Origin: Pterobdella sp. o SKG-2022 | Taxonomy: Eukaryota; Annelida; Clitellata; Hirudinida; Piscicolidae | Length of the DNA: 64,000 bases | NCBI GenBank assembly: GCA_964035795.1 | Contig: OZ038324.1 | Coordinates: forward strand, 2,811,128 to 2,875,127 | Reading direction: 5' to 3' | Shown here: positions 1-52,400 of the stretch, in pieces | Layout: the number at the start of each line of letters is the position of its first letter | How positions within the stretch are numbered: the first letter of the stretch is position 1 | The notes under the pieces: model-generated | What the model saw: the letters and a program-made list of their open reading frames with translations, nothing else | The model's database searches: none | What the model was told of the DNA's origin: nothing | Position numbers and translations under genes: made by a program

Positions 1-52
1 TGAAATAATGTAGAAAAAATCAGAATTTAATGAAAATAAAACAGTTGTTTAC

Positions 53-38287
<38,235 letters not shown>

Positions 38288-39520
38288 TCTATTCTCTTTG
38301 ACCCTCACTAGAATGAACGGTGCAAAAAAATGATTTGTATATTGAGGTTTTGTTGAACTTATTCAAGTTACTAGATTTTCTAAATTTTTCATTATTATTT
38401 GAAAACTAATTGTACTTTGAAATTTTTATATATACTTTTTGAATAAGTTCATATTTAAAATCCATTATTTATTCCTCAATGATAACGAAAGTGAATGTTC
38501 AAAATGATTGCCACGATGAAAAAAAATGTGAAGCTTGAAAAGTGACCCTAAATTTCTTAAATCCAAACTGGACCACAAGCCCGGTATGACGATTAATCAA
38601 GGTGAATAGGATAGGGATGATGATGATATTGAGAACAATGATGATGACAAGAATAGTGACGATGATGAAGAATCAAATGATATACACAAAAATCGTCATT
38701 TACCTTACCTATCAATGAACATTTCCAGAGGTATCTTCAAAATTTTGTTTTTGGCTTGAAGCTGCAAACATTTTAAACAAAAATTATTTAATAAATAAAT
38801 ATTAATGGTTAAATATGAAAAAAGCTTTTATTTCATATTTTTATTGAGAAAAAAATTTTTAGGTAAAGAATAATTATTAATAGAATAATAAAAGCATTTA
38901 ATAACTTTTTAATATATTTCAACATAAGAGTCCCGAAGAAATTGTCATTTAGAACATGCAAATACCAAAACACTAAGCAGTTTGCAGATAAGTATATTAA
39001 AAATCCCTCTAAATTTTTCATAAATACTAAAACTTAACTGAAAAAAAAGTCCCAATTAGAGCATATAAAAAACTAAACAAACCGAAAAAACTGCTACTTT
39101 GAATTTAACTTTAATTTCTCAAAAACTCAACTTTTTTGACTAACATCAACTAACAAGCCAAAAGCAAACTAACAAGCAATTACGAATCATTAAATACAGT
39201 AGTAACAATGATAGTAGGTTTCGAGTCTACCTTAGACATACATATAACATTATATCAAAGAAGTTATGCCATGACGACAATCAAAATGAACATGAATTGA
39301 TGTGAAATCATTTATATTTGAGATTTTGATTGTGAATATTTATAACTAACAAAACAGTTTATTAAATAAGATCTTGAAATAATTAATTAACCATTTAATT
39401 TGGGGATTAATTGATTAATTGTTATGAAGACTAATAGAAAAGGTTAAGCTGAAATGGAAATTTGGAGTGAAAAAAATATTTTAAAATGAAAATGATTAGA
39501 AAAACGACATGTATTAATGT

Positions 39521-39521
<1 letters not shown>
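38288..39521. other. Collagen upstream region
   Basis: Presumed 5' UTR and promoter region of the collagen gene, read leftwards. Apart from the TATA-like string at 38424 there is a GATGAT-rich low-complexity patch at about 38616-38680. No conserved element is recognised. Confidence 0.5.
38424..38434 (-). promoter_or_regulatory. Candidate TATA box for the collagen gene
   Basis: Read on the minus strand this is TATATATAAAA, about 140 bases upstream of the collagen start codon. The distance would allow a 5' UTR of roughly 110 bases. The surrounding DNA is very AT-rich, so chance occurrence is likely and only the position supports it. Confidence 0.3.
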
Positions 39522-39559
<38 letters not shown>

Positions 39560-39560
39560 T
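39522..39560. repeat. ATC trinucleotide run, LINE tail
   Basis: About 13 copies of ATC, forming the GAT-type 3' tail of the minus-strand LINE that starts here. Confidence 0.95.
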
Positions 39561-42090
39561 TTATTATAGTCAGCATCTTTTCCTTTTCCAAGAGGTCATT
39601 GACTTCTTTCCATGACCCAACCCTCTCCCTCCATTTCACCCTGTCATAGCCATCTTTAAAAACTAATCCAAGTCCAGTACAAAGATTTTCCATTATCCCT
39701 TTCCAGGTTAACCTTGGCCTTCCCCTTTCTCTAATACCTACAACCTCAAACCTCCACGCCTGTTTGACACGGTCGTCATCCTCTTTCCTTACTACATGAC
39801 TCAGCCATCTCAAACTCTCTTGCCTCACCACTTCAACGATCGTACTATCCAACCCCAATCTAACCATCAACTCCTTTGTACTCACGCCATCAGCTAGCTT
39901 CACACCACACATCATTCTAAGCATCCGTTTTTCTGCTCTTCTCAAAATACTCTCTTCAACGGATCTTACTACCCAGGTTTCCGAGCCATATGTCATGACA
40001 GGCTTCACAGATGTCCTATAAAGTTGTCCTTTAATATTCCATGTGTGTCTTTTACCACATAACATAGAAGACAAACTGTTGAATGCCTTCCTTCGTGTAA
40101 CAGCTAGCTCACTTCATCCTCCACCATTCACATTGTCTCCTAAATAACAATAAATATTTACCCTCTCCAACTCACCTAAACAACCATTTGAAGCATTCTT
40201 ACGTTCCTCATTTGAACCATTCATACAAACCCTACTTTCAAAATTTCGATTCATCCTACGAGAAACTTTCTTTACCCTAGCTTTCCTGCATTCTTCTAAG
40301 AATAAAAATAGCGTCCACTGTGCTTTTGCCAGGCATAAAACCAAATTGCATTTGGTCAACTTTCACTAATCTTCTTAACCTCTTCTCTAGCAACCTTTCC
40401 ACAACTTTCATACCATGCTCTAAAAGCTTTACACCTCGATAGCTCGCACAGTCCATAACGCTACCCTTCTTTTTATAAATGGGAACAACTGTACTCATTC
40501 TCCAGTCATGAGGCATATCCATTCCATTGAAGATTTCATTTGCTATTTGCAAAATAACTTGCTTACCATGTGGAGAAGCAGCTAGGTGCTCCTTGACAAT
40601 TCTAGTTGGACCACTAGCCTTGCCATTCTTCATGATTTCTAGCGCTCTTTCCACTTCGTTTATAGCAAATGGTTCCATGGAACCTTCAAACACTTCTACA
40701 TTTACCATCCCATCCCATGGATTCTTTTCATTCATGATGGCCTCCACGTGCTCCTTCCACACTCTCTTCCGACTATCCTCGGAAAATACAATCTTTCCAT
40801 TTTCGTCTTTAATGCAATTATTACCTGCTAAGTCGTTTGCTTCTTTCTTCATCATTCTCATTCTACGGAATACGACATTTCTGTCATTCCGTATCTCCTC
40901 CATCTCTTTCACCGCCTCAGCAACAGCTCTTTTGGCTTTCTTTTTTTCAGAGATAGCAAGATTTATTTTCAGCCGATGGAAGTTGCTTCCACCTCTGAAA
41001 ACTTTTCCTTTTCTCTGAGATGGCTTTTTGCACATCCTGATTCCACCAACAAGTTTCACCGTGCTGAGGCCTACCTCTACTCGTACCACACACCTCTTCA
41101 GAAGCTTTAAGAAAAAAAATTTTAACCATGCATTTTGTTTATCGCATTTCTCATACAAAACCTCCATTTTTTCCGAAAATTTTGTTTCGATATTTTCGTT
41201 CAAAAGTTTCCACACTTTTGTGCGATATTCCTTTTTAGCACAGCTACTTCGGGCATTTTTAAGCCACCTTCTGTCTAAGACTACCTTCAGAAGCTTATGC
41301 TGAAGCTCACCTCCAATTACCCTTACATCCATCAGAAACTTCCTCTGCCTCTTCTTCCTCAACACAAAGTCAATCTCTGTCCCACTACACCCCCATTAAA
41401 AGTTACCTTCCTACTATTCTTTTTCTTGAAACAACTATTACCCACACACAGATCCTTTTCAACACAAAATTCTAAGAGCAATCTACGCTCCAAGTTTCTC
41501 TTGCCTATTCCGAAACCTCCATGAGCTCCTTCAAACCCATCAACCTCTTTGCCAATGTGTCCATTGAAGCCTCTTAAGCAAATCAAAACTTCATTTGCAT
41601 TTTCCACTTCACACCCTCTTGCCATCTCCTCATAAAACTTCTCCTTTTCACTCATCGATCTTCCACATTGTGGGGCATACGCGCAAACAATTCTTACAAC
41701 CTTTTTACCAAAAATAATTACCACTACAATTACCCTATCTGATATCCTACTTATTTCTACAATATTCATACATAAATCCTCTCTAACTAATATTTCTACA
41801 CCACCTATCTTATCTTCATTACCAGACCACCATAGTTTGAACCTTTTGCCTAAGCTACCTACAAACTTTGAACCCATGCCTCTCCACCTCACTTCTTGGA
41901 TGCAGCAAATACCAACCTCCCTCCTCACCAACTCTTCACACAACTTCATACTCTTCCCATTTAATGAACCAATATTATAACTACTAAAAGAAAAAGACCT
42001 CCCAAAAGAACAAGAAGAAAAAGAAGAAAGCCCAGGGATTCTTAGCCCCCTCTGCCCATTCAAGAGCTGCTGGGGACTGAGGGCCATTGC
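39522..42090 (-). mobile_element. Degenerate LINE missing the RT palm
   Basis: In the spacer between the divergent genes. Read on the minus strand: an endonuclease frame at 41359-42150 (SSYNIGSLNGKSM, ICCIQEVRWRGMGSK, VCAYAPQCGRSMSEKEKFYE, RGFNGHIGKEVDGFEGAHGG); a reverse-transcriptase fingers frame at 40277-41365 (ALEIMKNGKASGP, WRMSTVVPIYKKKGS, QMQFGFMPGKSTVDAIF); then an abrupt jump near 40280-40300 to the C-terminal part (MTYGSETWVVRSVEESILRR, SLRWLSHVVRKEDDDR, 39556-40074). The YADD-bearing palm is deleted. A frameshift separates the first two frames. The 3' tail is an ATC/GAT triplet run at 39522-39560. It is better preserved than the intronic copies. Confidence 0.87.
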
Positions 42091-42453
42091 TTTATTTTGT
42101 ATATTCATGGAATATTCATGTAAGAAAATAATTATTAATGCTAACCACAAATAAAATTAAAAAAAACAATAATAATAAAAAATAACTATAAAGAAATCGT
42201 AATAACAATAATAATAATATAAAACAGAAAAAAAACACTAAGCTATGCACAGCCCCATAATAGTGACGTATCATTACAGCTCGTTAAAGACTATTGTCTC
42301 AATATGAAAAATTTTTTGATTGTTTTTACTACAGAAAATAAACTAGATCAATAAGTTTCCATTGTGAGTAAATTTTTATTTTTAGCAGATTTACTTTTAA
42401 AAAACAACTGTATGATTATAATTATTTTTATTAGTAGTAGTAGTAATATTAAG

Positions 42454-42585
42454 AACAGTAGTAGTTATAGTAGTAGTAATATTAATAGCAGTAGTAGTTA
42501 TAGTAGTAGTAATATTAATAGCATTAGTAGTTATAGTAGTAGTAATATTAATAGCAGTAGTAGTTATAGTAGTAGTAATATTAAT
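42454..42585. repeat. 33-bp minisatellite, four tandem copies plus a partial copy
   Basis: Four units begin at 42454, 42487, 42520 and 42553, differing at one to three positions, with a degenerate partial copy after 42585. Each unit itself consists of degenerate AGT triplets. The plus strand is open through it and would encode an 11-residue Ser/Asn/Ile/Tyr repeat, but there is no other sign of coding. Confidence 0.92.
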
Positions 42586-44075
42586 AGCAGTAGTATTATT
42601 AGTAACGGTAGCAATGGTAGAATACTCTAAAACTATTTAAGTAAGCACAACTGATATGAACGTTAATTATTAAATATATCTTATTGGAAGTTTTGGAAGT
42701 TTCTCATGCAAAAAAGATTTATATATTTTTAAATAAAAAACCAAAGAAAAAATGTATATTATATTTTATGTTTCAACAGCATATCCTCTCGAAGTGTTAA
42801 TATTAAATAACGTGATATTGGTAAGAACGCGGCATAAATTCAAAAGCACATTTTATTATCTTATTCTTATTAACGTTATTATTCAAGGCAGCAAGTTAAA
42901 TTGCCATTATAATCATTCATGCACTTCAACAAAGCAAATACCTTAAACAATGATATAATTAAAGAATTTGTATTAACCAATATGAAGGGAATCTAACCGC
43001 AGAAAAAAATCTTTTGCGTTTAAACAGAGGTGGAAGATTTTTCATTTTTAACGGTGTATATTCAAGTTTTTAAAAATTCAACATAAGCTAAAAAGATTTG
43101 ACTTATTATTTTAAAAGAATCGATTTATGAAATTATACCACAGAACAAAGCAGACTCAAATAGGTCGAATTCTTTATATTATAAATCAAAACCCCCTATA
43201 AATGTTCAAAAATTTAGACACAACCTGACCTTTTAAATATTTGAATTGCATGAAAAAATAAATGTGTTAGCTCATGTTTAATAATGATCAATTATAAAAA
43301 TAGATTCATGTTTAAAAAAAATTTATGTGATTTTTGTTCCTATTTTTAATTATTATTATCCTATTCTAAGCCCTAGAGCTTAATTGATTGATTACAACTA
43401 TGAGCTGAAACAAGAAAAATTCAAAATATATACGTAAAAAAACAAATTTATTATATAAAAATACATATTTATATTGGTTTATTTTTTATGTCTCTGTTCA
43501 TGTAGGAAAATATATATTTATTTATCATCATGCTTCTATGTTTATATGTATGTTCCTATGTATAGGCAAAATTTAATTTATATGACACTTAAACATCTTA
43601 ATATACACACAATAGGCGTCGGTAGAAGGGTATTTTAAACGTCATGTTAGCAGTGAAACACTGTTTTATCGGCACGAAGTTAACACAAGTGAATGCAGAC
43701 ACAAAAATTAAAAAGAGTTTAATAGCTTTTTTATGATGCTTTTTTGAAGCATTTTTAGAAAAAAAAGATGCTTTGAAATGTAAAAAGAATATAAAATATT
43801 TATTCAACACTAAATAGTTTTAATTCAAATAAAACAAATTTTTAAAGATTAAACTTGTAAATAGTTTTAAATAAATTTAATTACATAAGTTTAAACGTAA
43901 GATTTTGTCTCATTTCATTGTGGATCATAGCTATTTCTAAAGATTAAATTCAATCTCATTTAAACATGATGACGATAATTGATCAATTATTAAAATTTAA
44001 CTATAAGCACCTTTTTAGCGAACACAGTACAGAAACTGTGCGCTGAATAAATTTAAAAAAAGATGATAAATAGTA

Positions 44076-44735
44076 TTGTCCAATCTGAAGATACTAGCTT
44101 TAACTATCGATCCTAGCCTCAACTTTACACACGTTGCCTCTCAGCTTATTCAAGCATCTAAACTTCAGCTTCATGCAATTAAACAAGTACGCAAATTTCT
44201 ACCTTTTAACACTACCGTTGCCTTGACTATCTATTTAGTTCTTTTCAGGCTCTACTTTTGTAACTCTCTTTTTTGTGGACTTGCGAACGGTCTCATTTCT
44301 AAGTTGCAATCTCTCCAAAATCGCGCTGCCAAAACTGTTTTTTAAGCCGATTACTATTCTTCATCTCATGCTTGCCTCAATCGCCTTCATTGGTTGCCGG
44401 TCACACCAAGAGCCTAGTTTAAGTTACTGTGACTCATCACTAATATTCTATATTCCAATCAGCTGGCTTAATTTTACGAACTTCTTTTTATCAGACAGAC
44501 TCATGAGTCTCTCAGGTCTTCAAACTCTGGTTTATGGCTGCATCAACCTGTCTCTTAACTCTTTTCCACATACCACCCTTCATTTATGGAATTCTTTCCC
44601 ACTTAATCTGCGCTCTCATTTTTTCTCAATCATTTATGCAAACGTTTAAAAACCCATCTTTATAGCCGCATCCCTCTGTCTTAGTTCTTTTGACTACAAA
44701 AGCACCTCTGAGGGGAACTTAGTTAATTAATTAAT
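44076..44735 (+). mobile_element. CR1/L2-like LINE fragment, 3' part only
   Basis: Translated pieces read ILALTIDPSLNFTHVASQLI, YFCNSLFCGLANGLISKLQS, LQNRAAKTVF and, after a frame change, LHLWNSFPLNLRSHF. These match the well-known C-terminal block of CR1/L2-type reverse transcriptases (CNSLLYGLP, LQNAAARL, LWNSLP). It lacks the catalytic domain and is frameshifted, so it is dead. It is a different family from the LINEs with the Cys/His knuckle. Confidence 0.8.
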
Positions 44736-46488
44736 AATAGTAATAAATACGGACTGTAGACAACACTGGAAATCTTTGCTTAATATATTTGATAACATAT
44801 TTAATATTCAAACTATTTCAAGACAAACCATCACAGAACCAAGCTATTTTCAAAATGCTATATGCTAATAAAAGTGAAAATGAATTTAAATACAATAATT
44901 TTATACGTTTTTCAAAATTATTCTATTCAAATGTTTCCATTTAAATGATCTTTAGTTATTCAACATTAATGGCTGACATTTTGATGTGGATTTTAAGTCT
45001 AAATTTTAATGCAACGAAGAAAAAATACATTCAAAAGTAGAGTATAAAACACATATAAAATTCAAATAAAAATTATTATGATCTAACAATGAGTTAGAAG
45101 ATAGTTTAAGGTATCCTATGAAGGCAGTGTATTCATGAATTTTAAAGTGTTGTTTTCTAACCATTGCATGAATAATAATAATAAATTCATATTATATATA
45201 CCTAGACATTTTATGATCATTATTTTTCAATGCTTTTGAATCTAAATCATTAAAAAAAACATAAGTTGAATTTATAAATATATACAATGCCTTTTTGGAT
45301 AGTTATTTAAATATCTTTAACTCAAATATCATTTTTTTAAATTTAATTAAAACAGATTTTTATTTAATTTTATTTTATCATTAAAAAAATCTGATATAAT
45401 AATTGAATTTCTATAGTTTTTTTTAGTATTATTTAATTCTAGCATAGAAACGTTCGTAAACCAATGATGTTGATATTTACTATAATAAGTTAATTTTCAT
45501 AAGGTTGTATTTCTATATTTAGAAACTATTATTTAATCAGAAAATAATTCTTTAAAACGTCACGATAATTGAGCTTATTTTCTTTAGTATATAACAATGA
45601 TTAATGCTATAAACGTGAAATCAATGAATACTAGTATACGAAGTATTATCGTATAATTAAAAAATTTTCATTGGAACTTTGATTGGACGTGAAGTATAAT
45701 CAATAGAAGATAAGATATTGAAATTAGATCGAAAAGGTAAAAATATTAATTTCAAGCATGCGACTAAATTACTTTTGAAATTTATTTTTCGAATGAATTC
45801 CAACTCACCATCTTCGAATTGAAATGTTATGTCATTTTGAATTTCGTCTGCAACGAAAGTATAATAAAAATGATGGTTTGGCTTCCTTTAGAATAATCAT
45901 TGAAATTTAAATACAGAATAAATATGAAAACCAAAACTATTACATGTTTTCTATTCTTTATCGACATTATAGAGAACTATTCTTGGTACTTTGAGAGAAT
46001 AAAAAGCAGTTCATGTGAATAATATCGAATAAAATGGTATAGATCTTTATGTGTAATTCTTAATAAATTTGGTACATTTGCCTTACTTCATATAAAAGTG
46101 AATTCATTTTGTCTGTCAAATGTTGATAAATAAGTAAAAAGTATAGAAAATTATTTAAATATTTGAACATACTCATTGCTTCTAAATTTATTTTGAAAAA
46201 ATTGAATAGTATTAAAATATGCAAATAAAAATTATAATTTCTCAATTAACATTTAAAATTTATAATAAATTTGCGCAAACATCGTAAAGTACTTGAGTTA
46301 ATTGAGTTGAAATTTCAGTTTTATTGCATTCAAATGGCTAGTCAAGAATTTATTTTTTCGAACTTTTTCAAATTTTAAGCTCTTTAAAACCACTTTGAGG
46401 TCTTCACATAACAATCAGTTAACTTACTTGCAAAGATGTAAGGATCATCAATAATGAAAGTTTAGCTATTGTTTCAAATATTGGAATA
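44736..46488. other. AT-rich region upstream of the kinase gene
   Basis: It holds the kinase promoter and 5' UTR by position. I see no coding exon or repeat family; the sequence is very AT-rich throughout. Confidence 0.5.
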
Positions 46489-49400
46489 ATGGAAACAAAT
46501 TTTCATTTGATTGAAGGTGTCAAACGTAGAGGTTAGTTAAAAATTTAACGCGGTGGTGATCATTGAGTAAAATGTAAAATTTTTTACAGAACGGCCTGAA
46601 AATAGCAAAATAAAAAATTTGAAGAAAAGAATTTCAGCCAGTTTCGCAAAAATCAGTATGAAATCTTATAGCTTTCAAATCATTCATAGAAAATTTATTT
46701 TTATAAAACTTTTTCAGCTTTGTCTAAAGAGGATTCAATACCAGAAAGTGATTTGGAGGTAAATTATTAAATAAATAAGTATATTAATTTAACCCACTAT
46801 CAATATTTTAAATTAAAGTTTGAAAATGAAGCAAGTGAATTCAGTGACATGGTGCCATCAACTCAACAAACTATGTGTCAAAGTCTCAATGTCACTCCAA
46901 AGCACTCTTCACACCAACATCAACAACATCTTACCCACCTCAAAAATCAAAACCTTCTCAAACAAAACGACCACTATCACCCATGTCATTCTATCTACCA
47001 ACACCACTACTTACCTTCTAACCACCACAACAACAATTTAAATCTGATTCCTAGTAATCACCAAAACACCGATGATAAAAATAATTCAATTAATCAAAAT
47101 ATCATCAAAACCAATAAAACCAACAAATCAAAACCAAACTTTTTCAAAGATTTATTTTTTCGTCATTCAATTGATGTCTCAGACGGGGACAACACAGCAC
47201 AAATGTACAACAGTCTCGACCACGGTCGCAGCAATGCTTCTATATGCAATTTTTCATCAACTTCTCTCAAGAGGGATGAGGGTGAAGGAAGCTTAAAGAA
47301 GAAAAAAACGTCAATTCAAAGAGCTTTATCTCTTTTGTCATCCTCTTCCTCTTTCAACTGCAAATATCCCCCTTCTAACAATGACCAAAACCACCACCAT
47401 GCCAAGATCAATAACGCCAATAATCATAACATTAATAATAATAATAGTAACAATAATAATAATATCATTCCTAACATAAGAAAAGTGAAAAGACACAATT
47501 CTACTGGGAATATGCTTGCATTTTTATTTCACAAAGGTGTTCGTCATCAACACAACAACAACAATGTTAACAGCAACAACCACCATAACAACACATACGA
47601 CAAACACCATTGCCAAGACATCATGTCTTCCAGTTTCCATGGCACCCCTCAACGAGGTAAAAAGGAGGAGGAGGGTGATGACTTTGAAAATGAGTGTGAT
47701 GAAAAAGATATTTATGAAGATGAGGCTGATAGTGGTAACTAAAGGAGAATGCTGGTTATTATAAGAAGAGGATGCTTTAAGTAAGTCAACCATTGGCTCG
47801 CCCATTTTTAGGGTTTCAGTTGTGCCATTGATAAGTTTCACAAGGTGCTACTCCCAGTGGGGATCAAAATGAGGATGATATAGGTTTAAGAAGTTGGAGA
47901 ATAATTGTGATTATTATCAGAAATGAAATTATTATGAGATTAATTTTTTTAAGACGAGGCTGATGGCTGAAAAAAATATAGCAAACAATAATTTTATTAT
48001 GAGGGTGATGTTGATTTAGTCTCACTGTCATTTTGTTGATAAATATATGCTCACACAAGTTTTAATGTCTCATTCAGATGCAAATGTGAGCTTTGATGGG
48101 GAAGATGGAGATGTGGTGAGAAGGAGAAAGAGAGGTGAGATTTAAGTTATGATAATAGTTGAATATATATGCTATTGGATATAATCAGATGATGATGATA
48201 CAGGACGTAATGAAATGGTTATAATAAATGATGATGGTGAAAATATACATCATATATAATATAAATAAATAAAATAATAACGAATAATAATAAGCAAAGA
48301 ATAATAAAGAATGATAAGAATTTTTTTTGATATTTCTACATCTTCAATGTTTTGCATCTTGAATCGGTTGTAAATATTCAATATGTGATGTATATATATA
48401 ATTATTGCATTTTAAAGAGCATAATAAATAAAGCTGTTTTTGTTATTAGTTATCGCCCAGTGGTTATTTTGCACCAATGAACAAAAGTTATTTTTTTGTA
48501 TTTTTATTTCTGTACCCAAGGATCTGTGAAAACGAATTAAAATAAATACTGTAAGATGAAGGGTTTCTCGGTGTTCACAGATTCAATAATAGAACAGAAT
48601 GTTTGCTCAATTCTTTGTGAACGTTATTAATCGTTCGCGCATGTTATCTTTGCTTTTTTTACAATTATTTTTTTTTATTCTTGAAAAAATATCTGAAAAT
48701 GAAATAAACAAATAAGACTATAAATACATCATTAATAATAATTTTTAAAATATTAATTGACTGTAATTAATAAACACAAATTTGACATATTTTTTGGAGA
48801 TTTTCCACTGAATAACACAAATATCGCTTATCATCAAGACTAATACGATGGAATGTTCTGGTTAGTTGTGGTTTCGATGTTTTCGACATTAGTGTTTGAA
48901 TTCGTTGCAAAACTAAATAAAATAAAAATTAAAGATTTTTATTGTATTTTTATATTGATTTTTTTTTAATTAAATGTTAAATTTTTAGATTTACAGGTTT
49001 TAGTGTCCTTTTTAAGAGTTTTTTTTGTTTCATAGTGATTTTCTAAAAAAGTTATATATATTTCGTTTTAAAATTTTCCACATTTAAAAATTTTAAATAA
49101 AATTAAATGGGAATATAAGCACAAAACGCTGTAAATTTTATACTTCAATACACCTTAGGAGACCTTAAGCCCTCGCTTTAAAAATTCATTTTCATTTCAA
49201 ATACAAACCTAGAGTTCCAATATCACAACTACACTACTTATCTTACAGTTCAAAATATAAAATTTTATATTAAAAAATCTGATTTTAAGACGCTAATGAA
49301 AAACACACTTTTCAATTTTTTTCAATGGTTAAAAATTTATTCATCCAAATACCTTGCGACATACCACAAAATTATATAATTAAATTTCAAATTTAATACC

Positions 49401-52400
49401 AAAAGAATATGAAAAATGGTTTTGGATTCAAATGAATAGGTTCAAAGAGATGTTTCTTTTCATTTTTTTTCAATGTTTTTTCAATCAAATCCTCTCAAGT
49501 GATTGATGGCTTTCTTTAATTTTTTTGATGTTTTTATTAGTCTGAGACTTCTTTAAGAAATGTGTCATTTTCGCTTATGTGAATTGAAAGGTAATATTTG
49601 TTGTAGAGGAATGGACTTTGCATTAGCAAGTTAGTCTCATTTTTAATATTCAAAAATGCAAAACAATAAATAAAAATACAATAATAAAACTAGAAATTCA
49701 AAAAAAAAACAAAAAATTGAAAAATCATAAGAAAAAAAATGAAAAGATTAAATTTGAAAATCAAAAAATAATTCAATGTAAACAAAAAAATGAGGAAACA
49801 AGCATAAAAGGAAGTGCTTCCAGTAATGAGATCAAGCATACCACGCCAGTCTCTTATGGCTTGCATTTCATCGGCATCAAATCAGACCATTGCTGTTATT
49901 TTTAAAAATTTTGAAATAGTTTATTGATTCCTTATTTTTGTGTTATTTGTATCTATATGTGAAATGTTTTATATTGAATTTATTACTATATTAAATAATT
50001 ATGTTGCTATTTTTAATATCTCATATTATTATTTTTCTGGTTGAGAAGTTGTGAAAACAGACAAATCAACATCTTTACTTTGCAGTTTGTTTTTTTGTAT
50101 TTCTGAATAAAACATTCAGCTAATTAAAAAGACGTTCAAACATTCGCATCCAACCATTTCAACGTTGGAAACAATGATGATGATTAACTGTGATGATGTG
50201 TTTATATTACTTTTATAGATAACATTATTCGCTCCAAATTCTCCCACCCAACCACCTTTAAAGCCACTACCACAGTATCTATTTAGCTGCAACTAATGAA
50301 TCCTTCTAACATTACCACCGACCCATCATAGTAGCCAACAAAGCACTATCTACACACCCAAAACCACCATCTTTACACCCAAAATCGCCATCTTCACACC
50401 CAAAACCACCATCTACACGTCCAAAAATCGCCACAGAGAGCAGGTCGACCAGGCCTCGTTCAGAGGGCAGTTTTTCAGGTGAGAATTTGAGGGGAAAGCG
50501 AGCCTCCAGTTTTGGGGTTGGTGCCACTTTTTTGAATGTTTTTGTAATGTAGAAATAGTAGTGTTTTTGTCTAATTGTGATTGTTAATGATGAGCCAATG
50601 TTTGAAGAGGATAATTGTTGGAAATTATTAATCTTGTTTTGAAACTAAAACGAAAACTATTCATAAATTAAATCAAATTCCACATAATTATCATTGTCAT
50701 TAATATTTTTCTGTTTAAACCATTGTAATATTCGTGAATCATGAAAACTCGGTAATATTTGAATTTATAATGACATCAAGCTTTTCGGTATATCTTATAT
50801 ATTATCATCAGTTAGTTATATTGTCATCATCATCATTAACAGTGCAACTCTCCTTTTGGCAAACTGCACAACTATGAGAAGTTGGAGAAGTTGGGAGAGG
50901 GGTCATACGCCACTGTGTACAAAGGGATAAGTCGGTCTGTGGGTGGTTGTGGAGGTGTTAGGGGCTGTTAAGGGGTTGTTGTTGGAGTAATGTGTGAATT
51001 TTGTATTGTGGAGTGGTTTGAAGAGAATGTTGTGAGTGCTCGTGAGAATTGTGTGGTGAGTTGTTGGTTTTGAAAAAATTTTTTGGAATGGGACTGTTGT
51101 AGAAGGGTTGTAGTGTGCAAAGATTGTGTGATGGTGACCTTGTATAAAAAACTCACTAAAAGCTTCACGAAAGTTGTATTTGTATGAACTTTACGTTTGT
51201 CTTCTACAAATGTTTTTTTTGAACTGTTCCATTTTATTCAATAACCCTTGACTAACCTTAAACACACAGGTTAACGAAGCAAGTGGTGGCGATGAAGGAG
51301 ATAAGACTGCAGAATGAGGAGGGCACTCCCTTTACTGCCATCAGAGAAGGTCCTTATGTCAATGATCTTCAACTTTTATATTAATCATATGTATCCCTAT
51401 GTTTGATATTCTATTTTGATATGTTATTAGAGTTTTAAATTTAATCATTTATCACATAAGTATTTTTTTTAATCAATAATGATTTCACTAATCTTTTTAA
51501 ATTGAAATAATGAAAATAATAATTAATATAATTTTTTTTTCATTACCATCATTTTTATTATGACAGTATTTATTATTTATAATATAATCATCTAATTAAT
51601 TATCATCATCATCACCACCACATGCTACTGACAGCCTCTTTGCTGAAAGGCCTAAAACACTGCAACATATTAACCTTGCACGACATCGTTCACACCAAGA
51701 CCTCCCTCACCTTCGTCTTCGAGCTTCTTGTCTGTCCTATTCACTAGTTTATTATTCATAATTATTGTTTTTCATTATATTTTTAGTCGTTTTGTTATAT
51801 CGTTGTTGTTTTGTTCTATTCTACTTCATTGAATGCTGTTTTAAATCCTCATCCATCAACTCAGTCACATCACCTGATTTCACACATACATCTCTTCAAT
51901 ACATCACGTACACAACCAACCACCACAGGACACTGATCTGGGTGTGTACCTGGAAAGGAACTCTAAAGGAATTAACCCTAAGAATGTCAAGGTGGGTTTG
52001 AAGAATGAGAGCATGATAACTATGTGGGGAATGAGAATACTTATAACAACGTCGATAATAACAGTATAAGAATAATAATTAATAACTTATGTATGTCAGT
52101 TGCCTTGAATTCAGGTTCAAAAATATATAATAAAAACTATAATACAATTAATTCATGATAAAATAATAATAGTAATAATAATAATAGTGAAAAATTCATA
52201 ATAATAAAAAATCAACACTACCCAGTTGTTCATGTTTCAACTGCTGAGGGGTCTCTTATATTGTCACAGTCGTAAAATCCTGCATAGGTTTGTATGCGTG
52301 CCTATTTTTTTGTTTATTTGCTTATGAGTTTGTTTGTATATTTGTTTCAATTTAGGCTAAAATTCACTTATATAAACTACTTAAACCACGTCACAGGGAC

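Noticed and set aside
42364..42630. Protein of Ser/Asn repeats
   Set aside because: It is explained by the 33-bp minisatellite and has no start context, conserved part or splice partner.
50312..50527. Minus-strand open frame with repeated GCxDGGFG motif
   Set aside because: It lies opposite a low-complexity tandem stretch and the kinase exon at 50437, and has no support of its own.
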